Shown here in pieces: positions 9,121 through 18,440 of a stretch of 64,000 bases of DNA. How positions within the stretch are numbered: the first letter of the stretch is position 1; each line of letters begins with the position of its first letter. The DNA is taken from the NCBI RefSeq assembly GCF_014649715.1, contig NZ_BMTO01000003.1, positions 469,056 to 533,055 on the forward strand, read 5' to 3'. Under the pieces are notes generated by a model, which was given only the letters and a program-made list of their open reading frames with translations, searched no databases and was not told the origin of the DNA. The stretch is from Streptomyces lateritius (GTDB lineage Bacteria > Actinomycetota > Actinomycetes > Streptomycetales > Streptomycetaceae). Position numbers and translations under genes: made by a program.

Positions 9121-10279
9121 ATGAAGATAGCGTCAGTCAGTCCACCGTCGGATGTCCGTGCTGGCCGCTGCGCTGGCCGCGGTCACCGCGACCACCCTGG
9201 GTAGCGCCCCGGCTGCGCAGGCCGCCGGACCCGTCGATCTTCGCCTCGTCCCGCTCGGTGCCGGCTACGAGGCCGGGCTCCAGCAGCAGGTCGGGTACTG
9301 GAATCTGAACCGGCTGTCAGCCGCGTCGCTCAACGGCGACGGGTCCGAGGCCGTCGCTCCGGCAGCCGGATGGGACGACACCGCCCGGCCCTGGACCGGC
9401 GGCGGGAAGACCGCCAAGACGGTCGGCAAGCTGGTGATGCGCATGCGCAAGGCCGACGGCACGACGACGACCGATGCTCTCTCGGCCTGCACCGCCACAG
9501 TGGTCCAGAGTCAGAACAAGAGTGTCGCGGTCACCGCGGCGCACTGCCTGCGCGTCAACTGGGGCCTGAATGCTCCGCTGGACCTGAACCAGATCGCCAC
9601 GAACGTGCTGTTCATCCCCGACTTCCGGGGCGAGAACCTGCCGCGCGTCGCTCCGGGCACCGACCTGGAGCAGGGCCCCGCGATCGGCCCCGACGTCGCA
9701 CCGTACGGGGTGTGGGCGGTGACGCGGGCCTGGTTGACCGAAGGCTGGGCGGCACAGGCCAACCACTTCAACAACAACGGCATGGTCGCGATGGTCGTTG
9801 ACAACCCGGCCGACGACCGCCTGGTCGAAGACACTTCGGCTACCCGACCGTGAACTTCAAGAGCTACAGCGGCCCCAACTTCTCCAGCACCGGTGCAGCG
9901 GTGATCAACGGCCCCCCGAACGTCAACAACGTCCCCGCCGCACAACAGCGCATCTACGACGGACGCTCCCTGATGTTCAGCCAGGGGCCGTCCTGGATCA
10001 ACCGCGAGTGGTGGTGGGACACCAACAGCGACCTGATGAAGACCCAGCTCAGCCCCGGCTCCAGCGGCGGCCCCTGGTTCAAGGACTTCAACCAGGCTAC
10101 GGGGGAGGGCGTCCTGGTCGGCGTCACCTCGCACCTCGCCCAGTCCAGCACCGGCGGACTCGACGCGATCGCCGAAGCCGAGGGCCGCGCCCCCAGCCCC
10201 GTACATGGCCGGGACGAACTTCGGCGACCAGGAGAAGGCCGCCTTCGAGACGGCCCAGTCCGTCACCCCCGGAGCCTGA
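9121..10279 (+). pseudogene. Secreted trypsin-like serine protease, broken by three frameshifts
   Basis: Joining three reading frames gives a complete extracellular protease. The signal peptide begins MKIASVSP at 9121, and the chain ends FETAQSVTPGA with a stop at 10277. The His motif TAAHCLR lies near 9540 and the nucleophile motif SPGSSGGPW near 10055, both typical of trypsin-like (S1 family) endopeptidases. One extra base lies near 9145 (CCACCG). One is missing near 9832, where GACACTTCGG should read as Thr-Phe-Gly. One extra base lies in the C run near 10190. Each indel is single-base and in or beside a C run, so sequencing error must be excluded. Otherwise this is a recent pseudogene. 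Substrate unknown. Confidence 0.8.
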
Positions 10280-10281
10280 CC

Positions 10282-10694
10282 GTGGCGGATTCCGCCAAGT
10301 GTGTCGTGAGCGTGCTGGTCGCGGCCGTCCCGCTGTTGCTGCCCGCCCCCGCCGCGTACGCCTTATCGAGGCCTGCGCCGGCCGACGGGTCGGGCTGACT
10401 CAGGTCACGAGCGCCGCAAGCTCGGCTCCGACCAACACCGACGCCAACTTCGTGATCACGGTGAAATCCGCAGAAGTCCACGGCGAGCAGAACATCCGGA
10501 TCATCCTGCCGAGCGACTACGCGGCCAACCCCGGCAAGCGGTACCCGGTCCTGTACTTCCTGCACGGCTCGCCGGACGACCCGTCCATGCCCTTCTACGG
10601 CAACACGGCGCTCACCGGGGCGTCCGGCATGATCACCATCGTGCCGGACGGCGGCAACCGCGGCTCAAGAAGATCCACTCTTCGTGGCTGCTGA
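10282..10694 (+). pseudogene. Truncated secreted esterase (alpha/beta-hydrolase, esterase D/antigen 85 type)
   Basis: A GTG at 10282 opens a signal peptide (SVLVAAVPLLLPAPAAYA). The frame then shifts near 10390 into GLTQVTSAASSAP, followed by IRIILPSDYAANPGKRYPVL and YFLHGSPDD. This is the start of an esterase-D/antigen-85-like hydrolase, whose HG oxyanion motif is visible. Homology stops after ITIVPDGGNRG near 10662, so the nucleophile, acid and histidine are all absent. The break abuts the start of lower-GC foreign-looking DNA, which suggests it is an insertion or deletion junction. The remnant cannot be functional. Confidence 0.75.
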
Positions 10695-10703
10695 CGCGTA
10701 CCC

Positions 10704-11786
10704 TCACACGGTTGGCTGGAAGCCGTTGATGGTGGCCTCGACCATGCGGGAGACCCGCTCGAGTTCGGCTCTGGTCGGATCGGCGGGGACCTTGAGGTTC
10801 TGCCACACGACCACGAAATCGAGGTTCCGGTTGTTGTCGTGGACCTTCAGCGCCTCCGAGACCACCTTTTCGACGACACCGGCGCTGTTGGGCTTGAGCG
10901 GGCCGATGCCGATCTTCGCGTGGGTGGCGGAAAGCCCGCCGTTCGGCCACAGGAGTTCGCGGTGGAACCAGCTGCGGCCGCCACCCAGGAGCATCTGGAC
11001 GAGATCCGTCGGGCTGCCACTCTCCAGACTGCCGTCGAACATCCGGGTGACGAGTCTCGCCATGTCCACGGCTGTGGTCGCCTGGGCGACCTGCCCGTCG
11101 TTCGTGGACGCGATCCGCACCGGGGTCCATTGCCCCAGGTAGTCACCGGCAAGCCAGATGCCCTGCTGGGTCGGCTTCCGGAAGAAGCCGTCGTCTCCGG
11201 CCTTGGCGTTCATGAAGCCGAACGCGACGCCATGGATGCTGGCCGCAGCGCCCGGGTTCTGCTGCTGGAGGAGCATCCCCCTGAGCTGGGTGCGGTAGTC
11301 GAAGGTGAACTCGACGTTGATCGGCCGCCCTGTCGCGTCGAGTTGCGGGTCGAGAACCGTCCGGTAGGCCGGCACGATCTTGGTGGCGTCGCTCCCGTGC
11401 TGGGCGGTGATGGTGCTCGGGGTCGCGGTCGTGATCTGGTGGTCGAAGTCGGACGAGAGGGCGAGGAAGAACGCGTCCGACGACGACGGCTGCTGTTCCA
11501 GGAGCAGTTGACGGGAGAAGAAGCGGAGTGTGTGTGCCGCGTACATGGCGAGGAGTTTGACCAGGCTGCCCGAGAAGTGGACCTCGTTCTGCCGGTGGCC
11601 CGCCCACGCTCGCTCGTCAGTGGCTTCCAGAGCCACCACGGTGAGGGCGACCCGTTCGAGTGCGGTGCGGTCGGCTCCGGACAGCCCGTTCATGAAACCG
11701 TTGAGCGCGTTCTGCATGCTCCGGTTACGGTCGGCTGCCCCCTCGGCTTGGAGATTGTCGCCGTACGCTCCAGTGAACAACTCCAT
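10704..11786 (-). CDS. Serine-hydrolase-like protein with SxxK motif (beta-lactamase/PBP-like fold)
   Basis: The protein has 360 residues, with ATG at 11786 and a strong AAGGAGG ribosome-binding site about 11 bases upstream. FSGSLVKLLAMY gives an S74-x-x-K77 motif of the penicillin-binding/beta-lactamase superfamily. AKIGIG near residue 305 could be the K-[ST]-G equivalent, with Ile in the middle position. The segment TTAVDMARLVTRMFDG is like the helix that follows the SDN loop in class A enzymes. There is no signal peptide, which is unusual for a beta-lactamase. Catalysis is therefore doubtful and cytoplasmic function unknown. It lies inside a degraded, lower-GC island yet looks intact. Confidence 0.7.
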   Translation of the reverse strand: MELFTGAYGDNLQAEGAADRNRSMQNALNGFMNGLSGADRTALERVALTVVALEATDERAWAGHRQNEVHFSGSLVKLLAMYAAHTLRFFSRQLLLEQQPSSSDAFFLALSSDFDHQITTATPSTITAQHGSDATKIVPAYRTVLDPQLDATGRPINVEFTFDYRTQLRGMLLQQQNPGAAASIHGVAFGFMNAKAGDDGFFRKPTQQGIWLAGDYLGQWTPVRIASTNDGQVAQATTAVDMARLVTRMFDGSLESGSPTDLVQMLLGGGRSWFHRELLWPNGGLSATHAKIGIGPLKPNSAGVVEKVVSEALKVHDNNRNLDFVVVWQNLKVPADPTRAELERVSRMVEATINGFQPTV

Positions 11787-12001
11787 GTCGATCGACCCTC
11801 CTTGCGCACGAAGGAGATGGACGCCGCGAGGACTGCGGCGCTACCGATGAGCATGTACCTCCCTCCATTCTCGTACGTCACTCCGCCGGCTTCAATCGGT
11901 GTCCGCGTCGGCGCAGCAGCCGTGAGCACGGGCACCGCGAAGGGGGGTGATGGCGGTGATCCGGCCAGCCCGGGCAGCGCGCCCGGATGACAAGCTCGGT
12001 G

Positions 12002-12607
12002 TCATCGGAGGCGACGAGCAGGTCCCATACCAAACGGAGGCACTTTTACCATCCCGCCGATCTGGAAGTGCACGCCGTCGTGTCCTTCGCCGCCCGTGCC
12101 CCTCGGATTCAGAGTGAACGCAATAGAGCGGAAGAGGCCTTGGAGGCGCACGCTGCCGTCGGAATCCGTGGGCTCGGTCGACCCTGGGGGTGGTTGGTAC
12201 GCCTCGCCCATGACCTTGTTGCCGTCGACGATGAAGTCGGTGTCGCCGCTGAGCTTGATGACCTGCGTACCCACCGGGAGATCCAGAAACTCCATGGTCG
12301 AGGCGAACGATCCTAGATGAAGGACGGGATCCTTCACCTCGGCGTCGAAAGCGACTTTGAACGAACTCCCGCCCTTGAGACCCACGATTTCCACCAGGTC
12401 CGAGGCGGGGAGCGGCGGGGTGAACGCCGCCGTTTGAAAGCCCGGGAACGTCCCGTCGAGGAAAGCGGCGCCCAAGGGGGGCCGGTCCGTCGTCACGTTG
12501 CCCTGCCCGGTGAGCGTCACCATATGCCCCCCCAGGGTTCCGACGGCCTGGGTCTTCTCATGGTTACAGAACGTCCAGTCGACGAACGCAAGCCGACGTG
12601 TCGCCAT
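12002..12607 (-). CDS. Hypothetical beta-rich protein (201 aa)
   Basis: The ATG at 12607 follows AGGAAGG about 9 bases upstream. The product (MATRRLAFVDWTFCNHEKTQ...) is rich in Gly, Thr and alternating hydrophobic residues. It has DxxV-type strands and a segment SVRLQGLFRSIAFTLNPRGT, suggesting a beta-sandwich. No signal peptide, membrane helix or catalytic motif is seen and I do not recognise the family. It is in the same orientation as the SxxK protein 215 bp downstream, and base composition is lower in GC than the flanking core genes. The two may have been acquired together. Confidence 0.6.
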   Translation of the reverse strand: MATRRLAFVDWTFCNHEKTQAVGTLGGHMVTLTGQGNVTTDRPPLGAAFLDGTFPGFQTAAFTPPLPASDLVEIVGLKGGSSFKVAFDAEVKDPVLHLGSFASTMEFLDLPVGTQVIKLSGDTDFIVDGNKVMGEAYQPPPGSTEPTDSDGSVRLQGLFRSIAFTLNPRGTGGEGHDGVHFQIGGMVKVPPFGMGPARRLR

Positions 12608-12742
12608 GTGTCTCGGCCTTCCTGACGATCTGGCTCATGTGCGCCACTGGGTTCGCTCGGAAGCTCCCGTTACGCGCCCCAAGACCGGCTCCACAGGGGC
12701 ACTTGTGGCCTTGTCAATGGCAGCCTCGCGGCGCTAAACCTC

Positions 12743-12946
12743 TCAGGAAGGACGGCCGCCACATAGCCGGGGGCTCGCTGGTGGGGACGTGTCTACCAGC
12801 ACGGCGTCACGCTCACCGAAGATCAACGTCGCAGTGTTGACCACCCACTGGAGCTCTTTCGGAGTGCCAGGCGGCAGGTCGCGGGTCAGACCCGACCGGC
12901 GCATGCACAAGGTTTCGTACTGCAGCGCTGATGTGGCTTCCGGCAT
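12743..12946 (-). pseudogene. N-terminal fragment of an MBL-fold metallohydrolase
   Basis: From the ATG at 12946 (preceded by GGAAGGG) the frame reads MPEATSALQYETLCMRR. It then reads PKELQWVVNTATLIFGERDA and VLVDT, the first two strands of a metallo-beta-lactamase-fold protein. It derails into SPPASPRLCGGRPS and stops, before the HxHxDH metal motif. About 68 codons remain of a family usually 250-300 residues long. It is a deletion remnant inside the island. Confidence 0.65.
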
Positions 12947-13184
12947 GTCGTGGTTCCCTTCCACTCTCGTTGAGATCCAGGCCGACCCACTGGGCTTGGC
13001 CGGTCGCAAGGTTGGCCTCGGAGCCCAAGAGACTAGGGACTCGACGAGCCGCCGCCGACCACGAGTAATCCTGCTCGCCCACATCCGATCCGCAACACGA
13101 CGCCGTGCCCGCCGTCACGCACCCATCCCCCGCTGCCAAGCCGCCCCACCGCATGGCCAGAAAGAAACCGGACCCTGGGGCTGC

Positions 13185-13316
13185 ACGCCGAATGGGGTCC
13201 TCTTCCGGCACTACGCCCGGTTCCTGGACGGCGTGCGGGAGCAGGCCAACCGCCTCATCGAGCAGTCCATGGAGGAGTGGGACCGCGTCAGCCGAGGTGA
13301 GGCCCCTGCGGACTGA
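13185..13316 (+). pseudogene. C-terminal remnant of a tyrosine-family integrase
   Basis: The last ~40 codons of an open frame read LFRHYARFLDGVREQANRLI, then EQSMEEWDRVSRGEAPAD and a stop at 13316. This is typical of the C-terminal helix following the catalytic Tyr in actinobacterial integrative-element integrases. The Y-ARFLDG block probably lies just beyond the active site. The upstream catalytic domain is missing. It marks the right border of the degraded island. Confidence 0.6.
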
Positions 13317-13429
13317 GCCGGAGTTTTGGTCCGTGACTGGTCCGGAATGGCTGGTCAGAAGTGGGATACCGATGGGATGAACTGGGAGTTTCGGCGTAAA
13401 CGCGACCCCTCCCTACGCTTGGCGAGCGA

Positions 13430-13475
13430 GAGGCGCCTGACGGGTAAAAGCCCAGGTCAGGCGCCTCCTTTTGTG
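13430..13475 (+). terminator. Rho-independent terminator at island edge
   Basis: A perfect 12-bp inverted repeat, GAGGCGCCTGAC (13430-13441) and GTCAGGCGCCTC (13456-13467), with a 14-nt loop is followed by CTTTT. It lies just beyond the integrase remnant and 12 bp from the aldehyde dehydrogenase stop. It may therefore terminate both sides. Confidence 0.75.
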
Positions 13476-13478
13476 CCC

Positions 13479-15002
<1,524 letters not shown>

Positions 15003-15047
15003 GAGCATGGCCTCCCTCGGCTCGCGCCGGCCGTCCCTGACCGGCCC

Positions 15048-16352
15048 TCACCGCCGAGGGTGGTCTCCGGGACGTTGCAACCCCGTTGCGCCCGCCGACA
15101 GTTCCGCGTCGAGGGCGTTCAGCCGCGCCAGCACGGCGGGCAGCCGCTCCGCCGGGGCCACCTTCGACGACGCCCGCCACAGCTCCACGTCGTCCTCGCC
15201 CCACGCGCTGTACGTCCAGTCGGCCAGCAGCCCCGGATCACCCCGGTCCACCAGCGCCGCCCGCAGTCCGTCCGCCAGCCGCGCGCGCAGCCGTACCACC
15301 CCCGGCGCCCGCGAGCCGGGCAGCAGCGGGCCCGCGTACGCGCGCATCGCAGCGGACAGCGCTCCCGACCCGAGCCGGCGCTCCACGGTGGCGAAGTCCG
15401 CGTCGACCGGGGCGGCGAGACGGTACGGGCGCGAGCGCAGCAGCTCCGCTCCCAGCAGTCCCCGCAGCCGGGACAGTTCCGCCCGCAACGTGACCGGGGT
15501 GACCGACTCGTCCTCGTACAGCAGGGTGATCAGTTCGTCGCCCCTCACCCCCTCGGGGCGGTGCGCGAGGACGACGAGGATCTCGCTGTGCCGACGGCTC
15601 AACCGCAGCCGGCGGCCCGCCACGGTCAGCAGCGCCTCGTCCCGGCCGAGCGCGGTCAGCCGCAGCCGTTCGAGCGAGGGCTCGGGCGCGAGCAGCGCCA
15701 GCTGCGACTCCGCGGCCCGCGCCACCGCCTGCACGAACGCGAGACTGTGCGGATGGGCGAGCCGGTCCCCGCCCGTGATGTCCACCGCGCCGATCAGCCG
15801 CCCGCTGTGCGGATCGTGCACGGGCGCGGCGGCGCAGGTCCATGCCTGGACCGGCCGCCGGAAGTGCTCCGCGCCGAAGACCTGCACCGGACGGTCCACG
15901 GCGATCGCCGTGCCGGGAGCGTTGGTCCCGGCCACCGACTCCGACCAGCGCGCCCCCGCCACGAAGTTCATGGCACGGGCCCGCCGCAGCGTTCCAGGGT
16001 GCCCCTCCACCCAGAGCATGCGGCCCGCCGCGTCGCAGACCGCGAGCAGGTGCTCGCCGTCCCTCGCGTAGGCGCCCATCAGCTCCCGGATCACCGGCAT
16101 CGCGGCGGACAACGGATGTTCCTCCCGGTGTCCGGTGAGTTCCTCGTCGGCCAGCTCCACGCAGGCCGCGCCGTCCGGGCTGACCCGGGCCCGGGCCGAG
16201 CGCCGCCACGAGTCGGCGACCAGCCGCCGTACCGGAGGAAGCCGCCGCGCACCGCCCGCCGCCCCCGCAAGCCGACCGCCGCTGAGGAACGCCTCGCGTG
16301 CCCGGCGCAGCGCTCCCGGGTCCTGCTCCGCCGCCGGCCACGCCTCGTGCAA
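15048..16352 (-). CDS. GAF-domain transcriptional regulator (AcoR-like, no AAA+ domain)
   Basis: The protein has 434 residues. Residues about 80-215 form a GAF sensor with the signature WSESVAGTNAPGTA and IGAVDITGG, as in AcoR-type activators of acetoin/alcohol catabolism. The sigma-54 AAA+ domain is absent, as expected in Streptomyces. The C-terminal part has a winged-helix-like segment (VRGDELITLLYEDESVTPVTLRAELSRLR, about residues 275-305) that probably binds DNA. It lies immediately upstream of the aldehyde dehydrogenase on the same strand and is its likely activator. Start codon choice is not certain because no strong ribosome-binding site precedes it. Confidence 0.85.
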   Translation of the reverse strand: MHEAWPAAEQDPGALRRAREAFLSGGRLAGAAGGARRLPPVRRLVADSWRRSARARVSPDGAACVELADEELTGHREEHPLSAAMPVIRELMGAYARDGEHLLAVCDAAGRMLWVEGHPGTLRRARAMNFVAGARWSESVAGTNAPGTAIAVDRPVQVFGAEHFRRPVQAWTCAAAPVHDPHSGRLIGAVDITGGDRLAHPHSLAFVQAVARAAESQLALLAPEPSLERLRLTALGRDEALLTVAGRRLRLSRRHSEILVVLAHRPEGVRGDELITLLYEDESVTPVTLRAELSRLRGLLGAELLRSRPYRLAAPVDADFATVERRLGSGALSAAMRAYAGPLLPGSRAPGVVRLRARLADGLRAALVDRGDPGLLADWTYSAWGEDDVELWRASSKVAPAERLPAVLARLNALDAELSAGATGLQRPGDHPRR

Positions 16353-16551
16353 CTCGGCCTCCCCGCGTGGTCGTCGGTCGCGTCGACCGTTCGTCCGGCG
16401 CCTGTGCGCGAGTAGCCCGTTCGGCGTCGGTCGAGGCGGTCCGGTCGTGCTGTGGAGGTCATCGTGGTGCGCTCGGCGGCCGTCGACAAGCGTCCGGACG
16501 CCTCGGCATACGCACCCTGTCCGGACAGCGCTCCCAGGTCCTCACGTAGAG

Positions 16552-16660
16552 TGGGGCTCGGGCCGTGACTGGCGCTTGAGGTGGATCACCACCGGGGAGC
16601 GGTCCCGCGGAAGCCGCGCACCGCGCGGCCCCGTCGCTGCCGTGCGCCTGGGCGATCACC
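16552..16660 (+). promoter_or_regulatory. ZTP (pfl motif) riboswitch upstream of folD
   Basis: The leader carries the hallmark blocks of the pfl RNA. These are GGGCCGTGACTGGCG at 16560, GGTGGATCACCACCGGGGAG at about 16580-16599, and the distal CCGTGCGCCTGGGC near 16639-16652. The order and spacing match the ZTP riboswitch aptamer, which senses the folate-shortage alarmone ZTP/ZMP and commonly precedes folD in actinobacteria. The aptamer ends about 30 bases before the folD start, leaving room for control of translation initiation. Confidence 0.9.
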
Positions 16661-16689
16661 CTGTTCTCCACGACGCCCAGGAGTGGCCC

Positions 16690-17544
16690 ATGTCCACCAG
16701 CACCGCCTCCCTCATGGACGGCACCGCCCTCGCCCGCCGCACCGTTGAGGAGACCGCCGTCCGCGCGGCCGAGATCACCCGCCGCACCGGTGTCACCCCC
16801 TGCCTCGCCACGGTGCTCGTCGGCGCCGACCCGGCCTCCGTCACGTACGTGAAGATGAAGCAGAACCGCTGCGCGAAGGCCGGAATCCGCTCCCGCCACG
16901 TCGAGCTGCCCGCCTCGACGACGACCGAGGAGCTCGTCGCCGCGATCACCGCGCTCTCCGAGGACCCCGAGGTCCACGGCATCCTCCTCCAGCACCCGGT
17001 CGGTCCGCACATCGACGAGCGCGCCGCCTTCGAGGCGATCGCCCCGGCCAAGGACGTCGACGGCGTCACGATGGCCTCCTTCGCCGCCATGGGCTTCGGG
17101 CTGCCCGGCTTCGTCTCGTGCACGCCCGGCGGCATCATGCGCCTGCTCGACGAGTACCGCGTCGAGCTCAGCGGCAAGCGGGCCGTCGTCGTCGGCCGTT
17201 CCGCGATCCTCGGCAAGCCCGCCGGCCTGCTGCTGCTCGGCCGCGACGCCACCGTGACGTACTGCCACTCCCGCACCACCGAACTCTCCTCCATCGTCCA
17301 GGAGGCCGACATCCTCGTGGCGGCCGTGGGCAAGCCCCGCTTCATCAAGGGCGAGGACATCAAGCCCGGCGCCGTCGTGATCGACGCGGGTTACAACCCC
17401 GGAAACGTCGGGGACGTCGACTTCGAGACGGCCGCGGAGCGAGCCTGTCTGATCACACCCGTACCGGGTGGCGTGGGTCCCATGACGATCGCGGTGCTCC
17501 TCGCTCAGACCGTCGACGGCGCGGAACGCCAGCTCGGCCTCTAG
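16690..17544 (+). CDS. folD: Bifunctional methylenetetrahydrofolate dehydrogenase / methenyltetrahydrofolate cyclohydrolase
   Basis: The 284-residue enzyme interconverts 5,10-methylene- and 10-formyl-tetrahydrofolate in the cytoplasm, using NADP. Diagnostic motifs are YVKMKQNRCAKAGI with the active-site Tyr/Lys, QHPVGPHID, the nucleotide-binding GRSAILGKPAG near residue 170, and the C-terminal PVPGGVGPMTIA. The ATG at 16690 gives the usual family length. The upstream ZTP riboswitch ties its expression to one-carbon folate status. Confidence 0.97.
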   Translation: MSTSTASLMDGTALARRTVEETAVRAAEITRRTGVTPCLATVLVGADPASVTYVKMKQNRCAKAGIRSRHVELPASTTTEELVAAITALSEDPEVHGILLQHPVGPHIDERAAFEAIAPAKDVDGVTMASFAAMGFGLPGFVSCTPGGIMRLLDEYRVELSGKRAVVVGRSAILGKPAGLLLLGRDATVTYCHSRTTELSSIVQEADILVAAVGKPRFIKGEDIKPGAVVIDAGYNPGNVGDVDFETAAERACLITPVPGGVGPMTIAVLLAQTVDGAERQLGL

Positions 17545-17678
17545 CACGGCAGGGAGAGAGTGAGCGACGGGTGGGCGGACGAACTCTGTCACAGTTCTGT
17601 ACGGGCCGTGCTGCAACTTGCCCTCAATGCAACGCCGTCGGTCGTCCGGCCGGCTGTCGGCGGGTGACCCTGGTCACC

Positions 17679-18440
17679 ATGTCCCCGCTCTCCGCCGACC
17701 TGTCGTCGTCCTTCCGGTACTTCGTCGTGCCGATGCTCCTGCTCGTGGCGGCCGTCGTGATCGTCGGCCGCCACGGGACCGGGGAGGAGCTGCGGCCGTC
17801 GGACGACCCGAAGCCGGTCCGTGCGGCCGCCGGCGCCGGGAACGCGCAGGCCGGCGCCCAACAGGCCGGGCCCCAGGGCGGGATCGACGTGCGCCGGCCC
17901 TCGCCCATCCCCACCGGGGCCGCCTCCGCGGCGTCCGTGCCCGCCGCACCGGTTCCGACGGGGCCCGGGCCCGGCTCAACGTCGACCCCGTCCACGTCAC
18001 CGGCTCCCGCCGCGCCCGTTCCCACCTCGTCCCTTCCCGGCGCCGCCGGGACCACCGGGCCCGCCACCGGCCCGGCCGTCCCCTACCAGCGGCTCGTGGT
18101 GGGGGAGTGCTTCGACATCGACCGGGACGCTCCTGGCACCGTCGTCCGACGCGACTGTCACCGCGCGCACGACGCCCAGCTCGTCGCCGTCCTGCGGCTC
18201 ACCGGCCAGCCGCGCACCGACGAGGACGTACGGGACGCGGCGGCGGAGCTGTGCCGGGCGCCGCTGCGTACCAAGGCCGCGGAGCAGCCGAGCGGCACGC
18301 GCTGGACCACGTTCGTCCAGTACCCGTACCGCAGCGGCTATCTCCTCGGGTCCGACACCGTGGCCTGCAGCCTCGCCGTGTACTCAGGCGGCGCCGCGCC
18401 GGGCGGCTCCGGACCGAAGCTCACGGCCCCGCTCCTGTGA
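17679..18440 (+). CDS. Membrane-anchored protein with septum-formation-like domain
   Basis: The protein has about 253 residues. One N-terminal transmembrane segment (YFVVPMLLLVAAVVIVG, about residues 13-29) is followed by a Pro/Ala/Thr-rich linker (residues 50-135). The extracytoplasmic domain begins VGECFDIDRDAPGTVVRRDC and continues HDAQLVAVLRL. The VGxCF...C...H pattern fits the septum-formation domain family (PF13845), whose biochemical role is unclear. An in-frame GTG at 17664 is an alternative start. A perfect inverted repeat (17663-17678) lies directly before the chosen ATG. Its 3' end overlaps the convergent SWIM gene by 20 bp. Confidence 0.8.
   Translation: MSPLSADLSSSFRYFVVPMLLLVAAVVIVGRHGTGEELRPSDDPKPVRAAAGAGNAQAGAQQAGPQGGIDVRRPSPIPTGAASAASVPAAPVPTGPGPGSTSTPSTSPAPAAPVPTSSLPGAAGTTGPATGPAVPYQRLVVGECFDIDRDAPGTVVRRDCHRAHDAQLVAVLRLTGQPRTDEDVRDAAAELCRAPLRTKAAEQPSGTRWTTFVQYPYRSGYLLGSDTVACSLAVYSGGAAPGGSGPKLTAPLL

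Noticed and set aside
11690..11935. A small minus-strand frame with a hydrophobic segment (YMLIGSAAVLAASISFV) overlapping the SxxK gene start
   Set aside because: It contains the ribosome-binding site of the SxxK gene, has no good site of its own and reads out of frame into that gene. Too weak to support.
9121..13475. Active prophage or integrative element
   Set aside because: No intact integrase, excisionase, replication or structural genes remain.
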